Source: Reticulitermes lucifugus
Lineage: Eukaryota > Arthropoda > Insecta > Blattodea > Rhinotermitidae
DNA length: 21,113 nucleotides
Reading direction: 5' to 3'
Assembly (NCBI GenBank): GCA_026260175.1
Contig: JAKCWW010000702.1
Span: 61,506 to 82,618, forward strand
The notes beneath the pieces were generated by a model that did not search any database, was not told where the DNA came from, and saw only the letters and a list, made by a program, of their open reading frames with translations. Every line of letters starts with the position of its first letter. Within the stretch, counting starts at the first letter, position 1. Positions 1 through 9,350 of this stretch are shown one piece after another. The position numbers were made by a program, and so were the translations under genes.

Positions 1-99
1 GAGTATAATGCCACTGTTAGACTGTTTTAGAGTATCGGTGCACACTGACTGATCATTTTCTTCAGAGTACTTTTTCTTCTGCACTTTTACGATAAATTG

Positions 100-186
100 T
101 AACGTGTATTCCGAGGTGTAGCGTTACCCAAAGAAAAACCACTTTTACCCAATTTTGGGTAATTTACCCAGGTTTGGGAAGCTCTG
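100..186. mobile_element. hAT-like transposon right end with subterminal repeats
   Basis: The segment ends GTTTGGGAAGCTCTG at 172-186. Its reverse complement starts CAGAGCTTCCCAAAC, the pattern of hAT terminal inverted repeats (CAGNGNTTCCCAA). Just inside are four copies of TTACCC in mixed orientation (124-129, 145-150, inverted at 157-162, 164-169). Two of them form a perfect 8-bp hairpin, TTACCCAA/TTGGGTAA, at 145-162. Subterminal repeats are typical transposase-binding sites of hAT elements. The other end must lie before the window start, so size and autonomy are unknown. No transposase sequence is seen. Confidence 0.5.
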
Positions 187-464
187 GTCTATATTGTATA
201 TAATGATGCAGGTTGACCTAAGAGAGAACACAGTTCGCTTCCATTTGAAAGACAAATATTTGACTGCTGCATCAGATATGTGGCTACAGGTATAGGCACA
301 ATAGATTGTCGAGATTAATTCTACAAAGCCGAAAGGAATGTCATACGACTATTTTAACACGTACAAGAATCTTCAGCCAATTGCGCAAGCCTCAGATACT
401 GGTGTCCCATACATTGAGATGGTCAGGGCCGACATTATTTAGGGATGCCGAATTCATAGATTAT
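187..464. other. Unassigned DNA
   Basis: No gene, tRNA-like box or convincing repeat was recognised in this stretch between the hAT-like end and the non-LTR remnant. Confidence 0.5.
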
Positions 465-690
465 ATGGATAAGAAAACATGAAGGAAAGAGAAAAATTTG
501 AAGATGTAAATACAGAAGGATATTAAAAGAATACTGAACAGAAGGGCTTGGCCTGGTTACTGTAATCAGGCTGGAGACAAGTGGCAGGCCGTCCTGAACA
601 CCGTAACAAGTGTTTGGATTTCATAAAGTACAGGGTATTTTTGACTATCTCAGCAAATATCAGTTTCTCAAGAGAAACAATGATTAGTAA
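465..690 (+). mobile_element. Decayed 3' end of a non-LTR retrotransposon (copy 1)
   Basis: Conceptual translation shows a degenerate tail of the kind seen at the C-terminus of insect non-LTR ORF2 proteins: a WKENIKM-like piece near 490, then DKWQAVLNTVTSVW at about 574-618, followed by a stop and a FLTxxANxSFSRxT-like remnant. It aligns base by base with the copy at 9115-9290 (shared GTGGCRGG, TCATAAAGT and ATTTcTTGA blocks), which supports a common source within the window. Several stops and shifts are present. The clade (RTE- or Jockey-like) is not certain. Confidence 0.5.
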
Positions 691-699
691 ATATAATGA

Positions 700-1440
700 T
701 CTACCTACTTGATATTATTGTCTTGATGCAATGGCTATTTAGAGCATAATTTTATAAGTTAGTTTTCTTGGATACAAACTTGAGGTTTTACTACATCACC
801 ATACCTTGCACCTGTCGGTTTACAAAGCGTATTTCATACACGACTACTATGCAGGTGATTTTATGATACAATTGGGTAACAAAATTTATTTAATTGGCTG
901 AAAAAGGCCACAGACATTCTTGCAAGAGATCTGCGCTCGTCTGCCGTTTAGTAGGATTTAGGGGACTTAAGTCCTTGGGGTCAATTTCTTAAATATGTTT
1001 TCTTTGTTATACCACTATGAATGAACAACCTGGTTCAACTTTCGTCTGTGACCACTTACTACACGGTAAACGGTCACTGTAGCTGCCGACCTGCAAACAT
1101 TAGTTTACCCGACATCTGGGATTGCCACTGCGACGATGACGTAGATGCCAGTCGTCTGGGATATGACGCCTTGTAGGTCGGCTATAATAAGCCAATCTGT
1201 CAGAGAAACTTAATGTTTTACTTTGTTACATGTCGAACGCCACAGAACAACTGATTTATTTACACTGACCGTAGCTGCGTGGCGACTGCCCATGTAAAAT
1301 ATACGCAGCAAAGCTAAGTAGGTAGTCACAACTGAATATAGAACAGAGTATAGGTTTGAGATTAGAAGTATGCTTGACTTTGAAAATTCATATTATGCTC
1401 TTCTGGATTATGACATGCTGCAGTCTAGTAGGTGGCTCAG
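700..1440. other. Upstream flank of the cuticle gene with a structured GC-richer block
   Basis: No open gene is visible. The section 1060-1300 is richer in G and C than its surroundings and holds two inverted repeats. GGTAAAC at 1065 pairs with GTTTACC near 1102, and GCCGACCTGCAA at 1085-1096 pairs with TTGTAGGTCGGC at 1171-1182 with one mismatch. TATA-like and CCAAT-like strings follow at 1183-1196. It could be a promoter or enhancer region or a decayed small transposon. Confidence 0.35.
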
Positions 1441-1442
1441 GG

Positions 1443-1449
1443 TATAAAT
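1443..1449 (+). promoter_or_regulatory. TATA-like box TATAAAT upstream of the cuticle exon
   Basis: TATAAAT starts at 1443, and a TCAG initiator-like site has its A at 1474, 31 bp downstream, which is the usual arthropod spacing. It cannot be the promoter of a start at 1448. Use of ATG 1481 would leave a 7-nt leader and a 10-nt exon, which is improbable. It may be coincidental in AT-rich DNA. A second TATA-like string with a CCAAT-like motif is at 1183-1196. Confidence 0.2.
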
Positions 1450-1483
1450 GAAGATGGAGTTAATATGTTCCTCAGAAACGATG
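1448..1483 (+). CDS. Candidate first coding exon of the cuticle gene
   Basis: Twelve in-frame codons starting ATG AAG ATG GAG run to ATG at 1481 and meet a donor-like GTAAAG at 1484. Joined in phase 0 to the exon at 1579, across a 95-bp intron, they keep the signal-peptide frame and give a protein of about 553 residues. Insect cuticle genes commonly have a tiny first exon and an intron inside the signal peptide, so the arrangement is plausible. Against it, the intron has little polypyrimidine tract, the peptide before the hydrophobic core contains two glutamates, and a TATA-like string overlaps the start codon. The true first exon could be further upstream or outside the window. Confidence 0.25.
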
Positions 1484-1578
1484 GTAAAGACGTAGGGTAT
1501 CATAACACAGAGAACCAAAGTATAGATATAGCTTGATAGACGTTAACGTATGTTAAGCTGCAATACGAACAATTTCAG

Positions 1579-3204
1579 ACGCTGCCTGTCCTGGCGGGAA
1601 TAATAGCACTTCTGTTGGTGTCTCCATGCCTGGCTCGGCGTGTCCGAGTAAGACCTGTCAATGAAGACGCAGAGGACCAAGAAGTTCGGGACCAACAAGT
1701 ACAGTACTACGCCGCACAGGCGCCTACAGACGATTCACAGACTGCGGGGGTTGTTCTGGTGTCAAGCCAGGACGCTTACGGCAGTCTTCAGTACCCACGA
1801 CCACGAACACAAACAGCTACTGACGAACAATACCGAAACATAGGCAGGGCTCTGTCAGCAACCCGCCCCGTTTCTCGCCCTAAGGAAGCATCCAAACAGC
1901 CCCCTGTGCAAACTATCCGTAATTACAGTAAGTACAATGATGACGGGTCCTTTACCTTCGGATACGAAGCTGCTGACGGTAGTTTCAAGGAAGAAGTCCG
2001 TGGTACAGACTGTGTTGTGAGGGGCAAGTATGGATACATTGATCCTGATGGGAACAAGCGGGAATTCACTTATGTATCCGGTAACCCGTGCGATCCTAAC
2101 AGTGTCAGTCAGGAAGAAGATGAAAGTGCGAGAGGATTAAGTGATGACAGTGGAGAAGAAAACGTCCCAAAAGGACCTTTGAGGCCATTACGACCAAGAC
2201 CCACTGTTGCACCTCTTACAAGGACAACCACTACTCTTTTCCAAGAAAGCTACAACCAGGCTGATCAAGATGAACCGGAGGACGAGCAACAACAGCTGTA
2301 CCAGCCAGCTCCCCCCGTCAGAGCTCGTATTATCCCACAACCCACCCACAGACCACAAGTGTATCATTACACCCAGGATCAACAAGACGTGGTAACACAA
2401 CGTCCAGCAGTCAGGATCACCCCTCGTCCTATAACTCTAGCCACAACAGTCAAATCACAACTACCTGCAACTACTTACCGACCACAACTGCTTCCTGTAT
2501 CTGTCACCCCTCGGCCTGGAGTCGTCTACACCAAACAAGTTACCAGGGGTGGTCACCCCACCCAGTCTTCTATTTATGCCACTCCCACGACTGTGTCTCC
2601 TGTTGATTTTGATTCCGAACTGAGGAAGTTCCAGCTAGAAAATAATGTGGTATCCACGCCACGGTCTGTGGCACGTCCGGCTGTAGTCTCTCAGTCACAG
2701 TACGAGCAGCCTAGACCAATCGCACGGCCCCAGGTGGTGACTCAGCAACCATCTGCCAAGCCACTGTCATCGGACCCTGTGTACCAAACAGAGCTAGTAT
2801 ACGACCCGTCCAGCGGTCAGTACAACACAGTGTTGTACCAGACACTGCCTCAGACAACAGCGGAGGTTAACCTGAAGCACAGGCTACAACCCTTTGTAAA
2901 CACGCAACAGCCTCAGTCACTGTTTACGCCTCAGCTGTACGAGCAGATACAGCAGAACCAACAGCTGTATTCTCAGCACCAACAGCAGCAGCAGCATCAG
3001 CATCAGCAGCAACGCGTTGTAGAACAACGATATCAGCCGTCGGCCACCCAGAACACCGGTCCTCAGAGGTTCCAGCTCTACCAGCAACAGCAAGCAGCTC
3101 AGCGTCCTGCACAGCCATTCTACTACGTCGCGCCCTCTGACGTCAGTGGACAGGCGCAGGGACAAATTGACGCTTTCCTCAGGGGACATAATATTGCTTT
3201 CTGA
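1579..3204 (+). CDS. Cuticular protein with R&R chitin-binding domain, main (last) exon
   Basis: This is a secreted structural protein of the CPR (Rebers-Riddiford) family, expected to bind chitin in the extracellular cuticle. The exon opens after an acceptor TTTCAG ending at 1578, with an in-frame stop at 1537-1539 and no ATG between that stop and the domain, so the start codon is in an upstream exon. Codons from 1579 encode a hydrophobic signal core (LAGIIALLLV) and a likely cleavage site after SPCLA near 1633. An acidic, Gln-rich stretch follows. The R&R domain (about 1936-2100) shows DGSFTFGYEAADGSF, then GKYGYIDPDGNKREFTY, ending GNPCDP. It has cysteine codons at 2011 and 2089, which is unusual for R&R proteins. 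The tail of about 365 residues is rich in Pro, Thr, Gln and Tyr, with repeated RP/TPRP motifs and a poly-Gln run at 2979-3012, and ends GQIDAFLRGHNIAF. The exon encodes 541 residues with no intron or frameshift, long for a CPR protein. From memory the domain resembles the Drosophila Cpr66D/Cpr73D-type proteins; this is unverified, so no symbol is given. Confidence 0.93.
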   Translation, partial: TLPVLAGIIALLLVSPCLARRVRVRPVNEDAEDQEVRDQQVQYYAAQAPTDDSQTAGVVLVSSQDAYGSLQYPRPRTQTATDEQYRNIGRALSATRPVSRPKEASKQPPVQTIRNYSKYNDDGSFTFGYEAADGSFKEEVRGTDCVVRGKYGYIDPDGNKREFTYVSGNPCDPNSVSQEEDESARGLSDDSGEENVPKGPLRPLRPRPTVAPLTRTTTTLFQESYNQADQDEPEDEQQQLYQPAPPVRARIIPQPTHRPQVYHYTQDQQDVVTQRPAVRITPRPITLATTVKSQLPATTYRPQLLPVSVTPRPGVVYTKQVTRGGHPTQSSIYATPTTVSPVDFDSELRKFQLENNVVSTPRSVARPAVVSQSQYEQPRPIARPQVVTQQPSAKPLSSDPVYQTELVYDPSSGQYNTVLYQTLPQTTAEVNLKHRLQPFVNTQQPQSLFTPQLYEQIQQNQQLYSQHQQQQQHQHQQQRVVEQRYQPSATQNTGPQRFQLYQQQQAAQRPAQPFYYVAPSDVSGQAQGQIDAFLRGHNIAF

Positions 3205-4198
3205 ATGTATTTCAGAGCCAAATGGAAACAATGAGATTTTGCACTATTGTGCAGCTGAACTGATGTAAACATTGTAATTTGCTGAACAACGATGATAGTT
3301 CCCGGTTTCACTGCTCCCTCTGACGAAGTCATAAGTCATTGACTGACCTAAAGTAATGGTTGACAGATTGAAGTTTGCCAGTCCCAGGGCGTGCGGGAAT
3401 TTGTCTTCCGGGGGATTGTAGGCAAGTACATAATATCGGGACTTCTGTGTGCCAATCTTATTTTAAGGCGATATTAATAAGAAATCACTTATATGAGTTT
3501 TGAAGTTATATTTGCCTTTTTTAAGAAACTTTTATGACTTCCTTCCATTTGCACAGTTACATTACCTTTGTCTTCAGAAAGGCAATGATATGTGACATAG
3601 GCCAGCATATAAATGTTTAGCTGTGTGAGATGCGATAAATCAAGTTACTGTTCGGAAGAACAAAGGAACACGCAACAAATAATAACCCTGTGTTTTGGAA
3701 ATGTTGTGGAGGTTGATGGGGAATGATTTCTGATCTTGTTATGAAGGTGTTTGTGTAGTGATAAATTTTGAGAACAACTAAGCCAGGGGTATATTTCTAA
3801 TACACGTCAATTGCAACTGAAAAGTTACATGATTTACTTGAGGGATGTATTCAAAACTGTAAGAGGCAAGGTACGTAATACTTACACTTCTTGTCACGTT
3901 TGCTTTCACGCTGAAATGCATCAAAAGGAGAGTCACAAAATTCTTGTGAGAAATAAAGCGTGGCACTGAACCAGAGAGGACAGTGACTTACAGAGGACGG
4001 CAGTGTCACGTGTGTTACAGCACTCGTGGCTCTTGGGCATTAAATGCACTGACTCTCAAACAGTATCTTCTCCAATTTCTCTTCACACGTGTTGAAGTGG
4101 AAGACACATATCAAATACGGACGAACGAGGTTTTGAAACTGGAGATTGGGCGAGTAGATCACTGTGGACTGACGACGGCAAACCCTTAAATAAATAAA
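3205..4198 (+). other. Probable 3' UTR and downstream flank of the cuticle gene with poly(A) signals
   Basis: No protein-coding signal follows the TGA at 3202-3204. The first canonical AATAAA is at 3952-3957, and a doubled AATAAATAAA is at 4189-4198; a further AATAAA is at 4426-4431. A 3' UTR of about 0.75-1.0 kb is therefore inferred. Short open frames on either strand here have no recognisable similarity or composition bias. Confidence 0.4.
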
Positions 4199-4259
4199 GA
4201 TGAGAAGAAAAACACACTTTTCTCTCTTCATTTCATGTGGATATTTTAGTAGCAACTGT

Positions 4260-6062
4260 TAAAATTCCTAACATTCAGTTTCATCTGTTCGCCATACATA
4301 TTCTTTTAACGTCCTGTAAACGACATTAACACAGCTTTCCAGTTTACACTCCAAGTATTCTACTTACACATGCTACACATTTGTTCTTGTAAATGTAGGT
4401 CAGATTCACGAACTAATTCTTACGTAATAAATTATTTATTATCTATTAGTTTCATGGTTTTGTGGTAATTAACGTAATGTTTTAAATAAATTTAACTCTG
4501 TCTAATATGACGGTATTATAGAATAGGCACCACATAGTCTAATAGATGGATTCTACTGGTTATTTGGATACTGCTGGTCCTATCTTCATAGTAAGGGCTT
4601 TGTTCTAAATATTAACCGTTCTGGGAACCTCAAGTCTTATTTCTGTTTACAGGATCTTTAAGAAAGGAATCATTAATTTTTTTAAATTTTCTTTCTTTTG
4701 TAGGGCCGTTTGTGCTGATGCTAGTCGGCTTGTCTTAAGCAATGCTGGGAGTTTAGATTGACAGCATTAATTGTAAATATGGCGTCCTGCACCACAATAA
4801 AAAACTTTCATTTTCAAAATGCTTTTCAAGTATGAAGGTGTATTGCAAATTCAAAGAAATTTCTCACAACATCTTAAAATTCGTGTTGCTCCTTTAAAAA
4901 ACTGCGCAGTGAATTTGGTACGAAAAATCTCCCTTGAACTGCTTTTTAAACTGTTTTCTCTATATCATTGACGGTTTTAACAGTTCTTACTCTTTGCTTA
5001 GCAAAACAAGACATTTCAAGTTATTTAAATAGGAGCTAGCTTCTTAAAATTTCCTTACAAATTAATCACGCAAAGTCTTGACGGAACATCACTAATATTA
5101 AAATGTTATCAGTTATTTCTGTGCACTTGCGCAATAATTTTACGTCTAAAGGACCTTTTTACAATAAATACTTGTCCTTTTCTAGTGTCAGATGCTATCA
5201 TCACAACTAATGCCGTCAAAGTGAAATCCCAAAAATTATCTTATGCAAGTGTGAAAATATCTGAATGAATGCTCCTTCAAAAAAAGAGAGAGAAATTTTA
5301 AAGGCTAAAATAGTCCTTTCGTTCTTGAGGACTTTATTGTATTAATACAGTTTTTTTTAATTTCTTCTTATTCAATAACTGTCGAACATTACAGCTTCCT
5401 ATATTTAAGTTGTTTATTTAGATACTCCAGATATTCCTTCTAACTTGTAACAACTCTTCTTTTAGGATTGTAATTTGTGCTTTATGGCACCATGTGTTTT
5501 GTAGCTGTTTAGCACGTTTCGGATGAACTTAATGCTTCCATGTTAAGATGAAGTCAGGGTGCTTTTCCGAAACATCGGAAACAACTTAAGAAATTACAGG
5601 ACTTGTAACCCATGAGCTGTAACAATTTTAACTCTCAGTGCCTTCAGAAATCCAAATTTCTCTTATACTCCAAATTCCACGCCTTTCGCTTCGTATCCAG
5701 TGAAAAACTTTCTTTACAAACTCCGTAAAATATGATGCTTGTGATTACCGATTTGATGTATTAGCATAACATTGTCGATTTCACTGTGAAAATAGAAAAC
5801 TGTTTGGTTTTCAATCCTGATACAGACTTTATTCTGTGTTACGTTTAGCATAAATTTATGCTTATATCTGGTGGTGGGTTCTAATACCTTTTCAATGTAA
5901 ACTTTAAGTTCTTACAATACACTGTAATGGAATTGAAGAATTTCTTGTTTCTGTAAGAAAATAACAAGATAACAAGTATTTTATTGAAATTGTGAATTGT
6001 TTCAGAGTCTCTGAATTGCCAGTAATATTCTTAGCAACTAACTGCATGAAACACATTTCTTC
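4260..6062. other. AT-rich intergenic DNA, no gene seen
   Basis: No open reading frame above 60 codons and no recognisable transposon end is present. A phrase CTTTTCCGAAACATCGGAAAC at 5561-5581 resembles the CTTCCGAAAC phrase of the repeat fragments at 17893 and 19487, but the match is too short to call. Confidence 0.6.
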
Positions 6063-6074
6063 TTAAGTATTTAT

Positions 6075-6245
6075 TTTATACTTTAACAAACTTCTTTTTG
6101 CTATGGAAAATGATAGTTTATCACGGTGATCATGCAAACAAACCTTCGATCCCAAGGCAGTAATTGTGGGATTCATGGTGGATAAAGTGTCATTAGGACG
6201 GGTTTTCTCCAAGTTATCATCTTTCCTCCTCTTACCAAAATTCCA
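6075..6245 (-). repeat. Possible fragment of a dispersed insect repeat
   Basis: On the minus strand the reading EKTRPNDTLSTMNPT followed by a degraded segment recalls a phrase (CPSATLSTTNPTxTDPGxNPGLRG) that I remember from translated insect interspersed repeats. Class and boundaries are not determinable here. Confidence is low because the likeness rests on memory and the copy is diverged. Confidence 0.3.
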
Positions 6246-6278
6246 CAAAATATACGTACTCGTATTCAACTGTCTGCC

Positions 6279-6317
6279 AGCGACGCTATATAATCCTTAG
6301 TACCTGACAGCGTCGCT
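6279..6317. repeat. Paired near-palindromes AGCGACGCT and AGCGTCGCT
   Basis: AGCGACGCT at 6279-6287 is the exact reverse complement of AGCGTCGCT at 6309-6317, so the pair can form a 9-bp stem with a 21-nt loop. Because each half is itself palindromic except at its centre, the two also read as direct repeats (CAGCGnCGCTA) 30 bp apart. It might be the tip of a small inverted-repeat element or a dyad binding site. Confidence 0.4.
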
Positions 6318-6329
6318 AAATAAAACATT

Positions 6330-8152
6330 ACAGAAGAAGAATAAATAGAATAACCTCACCTTTGGACCTTATGGCAACTCAGTGCAGTTTGAAACTGATT
6401 GTTAAAGATAGGTTTAAAGACGTTCTGTCCTATTCACAAAACACTGTATCTCGCTTACAAAGATCAGTTTGGTCTGAATTTATGTGGTTTTCAGTAACAT
6501 CAGTGAAATTAATATTTATTACCCGTTTTGACATTCGTATTTAACTAAGATTATACACGCCTCTTAAATAACAGGATTGTAGGATAAAATATAGTATACA
6601 CTAGAAGTGGTACTGCTAGCAAACACAGCATGTTGAGGTAAGTAAATTCATGATGTGAAAACGTCTTCGCAGAATAAATAGGTCTACCATTAGGCGTTGA
6701 AGAATATTTTTTTTGTCTTTTTGTGTTAAATTTATTGTCAGTGCCATTGTTCAAAATAACACACGGCTTAATTTCTTCATATCTTTTGTGTCGCATCTCG
6801 AGCCAAAACAATACAAGTCTGAGTAACTGAAACGCGGGAGTGTGTGTGCGAAGTGTTTCATTATCAATTGCGAAGTGAAAGTGGCCCGCCTGGCTTGTTT
6901 TGTTATGAAAGGATTCATGTCGAAATGCTCTCCTTCACTTGCATTTAAATGTTAAGCGTATTGCAGAACAATATTTATTGTTGGACTCAGAATTTTCTGT
7001 AGAATTAAAAACTATGCGTCTAATTATAACGCAGGAGTTTCTCGAAACAACAAGATAATTTACAAGCTTCTTAAACAAGAGTTAGATAGATTCATATCAG
7101 CTTTTTCGTTATGTGCAAGAAGGTCATGAAATGAATGCATAATGTGGAATACTTCAGCATTACTCAGTGAGTACCAGTGGAAGTCGAATTAATTTTAAAT
7201 TTACATGACGCTCACACTTAACTTACCAAACCTCTGGAAACCGTCTCCCCATACCAACACCTTTCGTATTTAATACAAATTTCATTAGCGTAAAGTTCTG
7301 TCTTGAATACATATAAACGTAACTTTCAGTTTTCTGAATACAAGGACAATTGTTCAGTATCTTTGCAGTCTTATTTCTAATTGCTGATTAGTTTGGTAAA
7401 AATAGATTTCAATGTTTTTAATATGACTGCTAATATCAAACTGAAAAATAATACCAGTCTTATTGTGACTGCCACAAAGATAGGAGTAATTCAAACTCCA
7501 TATCAAAACAAAATCGAACTACTTCATTTATATTCTGATTTTCAGATTTCCCGCAAAAATTAATAACTTACGAAGCTTTTATCCTGTCTCCCATAAAAAT
7601 TTCTATGCCCATTCTACTTATAAATTTACTAAATAAAACTTCAAACAAGGAATCCACTTTCATTGCATTTAAATGTTATTCTAAAAGTCCCATTAACGGA
7701 GGCAAATCCTGAGAACATTCTGCACGCACTTGATTTGCGTATGTGCTTACGTCTGTGTTAAGACAGATAGAGCATTCGTATGATTTCATATTTAACAATA
7801 AGCACTCCGTAACCTCTCCACGGTAGGTCTCTCAGACCCTTTCATTGCAGTGATTTTTCCACATTCTCATGCATTAAAAATTCTACGTGTACCAACGAAA
7901 AGGAAGCTTAATGATATAGGAAATGGATTCGGTTTCTCCACGATTTCACCTAGCAGTACTCCGATTGTATCACTTTCTGGTGACATTTCTCTGTAGTACT
8001 CGTGTGAGGAGAAATATAATCTTGTTCCTTGTGACATGTCTCTTGGTGGATTTTATCCCTCAATTCTTTGGATCCTGGGAATTATTTCCAAAGGTTCTTA
8101 AGTCATGTGCTATCTGCATGAGGGAATGACTAGCCCATGACAAAGGACCTGC
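6330..8152. other. AT-rich intergenic DNA, no convincing gene
   Basis: The longest open frame is 86 codons at 6551-6811 (-). It ends in a hydrophobic stretch (LCLLAVPLLVYTIFYPTILLF) and a basic KRRV tail, but has no homology I recognise and no visible promoter. Other frames of 60-68 codons look like chance. No SINE boxes or transposon ends were found. Confidence 0.5.
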
Positions 8153-8164
8153 ATTGTTGTTTTC

Positions 8165-8281
8165 GACAATGACTATGAGTAGGACAATAATCAGTGACGA
8201 GCAAGGTGTACTTCCATGCCCTATGCACGATTCGAACCTGATATCTTAGTGTTTGCTCGGCTGAAGGCCGCGCAGTCACAG
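8165..8281 (-). mobile_element. Truncated tRNA-derived SINE
   Basis: On the minus strand a Pol III box B-like GGTTCGAATCG lies at 8238-8228, preceded by a box A-like GACTGCGCGGCCTTCAGCC at about 8275-8257, the layout of a tRNA-derived SINE head. Flanks ATTGTTGTTTTC (8153-8164) and ATTGTGGCTCTC (8282-8293) match at 9 of 12 positions and may be a decayed target duplication. That would make the insert only about 117 bp, so it is truncated or the borders are wrong. Confidence 0.45.
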
Positions 8282-8293
8282 ATTGTGGCTCTC

Positions 8294-8959
8294 TTCATCG
8301 CTTTTATTTCAGTGGTCAACAACCAGTCATAAACAAGAACTTATAATTGAATTATATGTCGAAAGATACGTGTTCTGTAAATAGGCCTAGTGTGTGTCAC
8401 AAAGTGTATTCTTTCTTATGTTACTGTGAATAGTATTTCCTCGTCTTATACAGAGTGTCTGTGTGCTTTATGATCAATACTCTTTATATTATAAAGTGTT
8501 TTATACCATATTATTTTTTGTAATAAAGAGAACATGAGTCACTTCTAGATAAAAATGAAACTTGCCATTGTTTTTTTTAAATATAAAATCTGAAACTTTC
8601 TTGTGGTGCAATCAGCCTCGTCGATTCGGTGTAACGGTCCGACATTTTGAATAGTCCCAGATGAATGCTGTCTTTCAAACTTTCAAACGTCTGATTTTTT
8701 CCGTGTCGAAGTGGCTGATCTCCCAACTAGACTTCATTGCCTCATTGACCTTGTTTCACTGCCCTTTGATGCACATTCTGACTGTCATTTAACATACTCA
8801 CTTTCATATTAAATACGTCTCACGACTGTGGATGTCAAACATATAATGGATTTTGATTACGAACTTACGTTGAGGGGTTTCGAAAATAGGTGGTGGGGAA
8901 GACATTAGGGGCTAAGAATGAAGAGGTAAGAGGGGACTGGGCTAAATTGCACAGTGAGA
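8294..8959. other. Unassigned DNA
   Basis: No gene was recognised. A short plus-strand phrase at 8617-8640 (TCGATTCGGTGTAACGGTCCG) faintly resembles a SINE box A region but has no box B partner. Confidence 0.5.
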
Positions 8960-9350
8960 AACTTCATGATCCGTACTCCGCACGAAATATTATCCGGTAA
9001 TCAAATAAAAAATATAAGATGGCTGGGACTTGTGCCAAGTATGGTGGAAATGAGAGATATTTTTGGTGGAGAAAACTTAAGGAAAGAGACAACTTAGATG
9101 ACCTAGGCGTAGATAGGAGAAGAGTATTCAAATCAATCTTAAATCGGTTGGGTGGGCGTGGACTGGATTGTTCTGTCTCAGAATAGGGACACGTGGCGGG
9201 TTTTTGTGAAAGTGGTAATGAACTTCCGGACTCCATAAAGTGTGAGGAATTTCTTGATTAGCCGAGCAACTCTTAGCTTGTTAAGAAGGACTCTGCTCAA
9301 TGGAATTATTTAGTTATTTACTTAGTTAGTTAGTCATTTATTTATTTACA
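8960..9350 (+). mobile_element. Decayed 3' end of a non-LTR retrotransposon (copy 2) with AT-rich tail
   Basis: The plus-strand reading starts with an IKNIRWLGLV-like segment at 9007, comparable to the (I/L)RWxGHVxRM phrase before the C-terminus of insect non-LTR ORF2 proteins. It continues through RRRVFKSIL to [14 protein letters not shown] near 9189, interrupted by stops. A conserved terminal phrase, TTTCTTGATTAGCCGAGCAA, follows at 9250-9269, then AAGAAGGACTCTGCTC at 9284. A TTAGTTAT/TTTA tail runs from about 9306 to 9350. The segment 9115-9290 aligns with 536-690. The AT tail marks the 3' terminus and plus orientation. Family is uncertain (RTE- or Jockey-like). Confidence 0.6.

Noticed and set aside
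1928..1933. Perfect splice donor string GTAAGT inside the cuticle exon
   Set aside because: The R&R domain continues without a break through this point, so splicing here would remove the conserved domain.
1661..3332. Several open frames of 60-104 codons overlapping the cuticle gene on both strands
   Set aside because: They lie in alternative frames of a gene with clear domain evidence, and their composition (Leu/Ala/Asp runs opposite CAG repeats) is that of antisense shadows.
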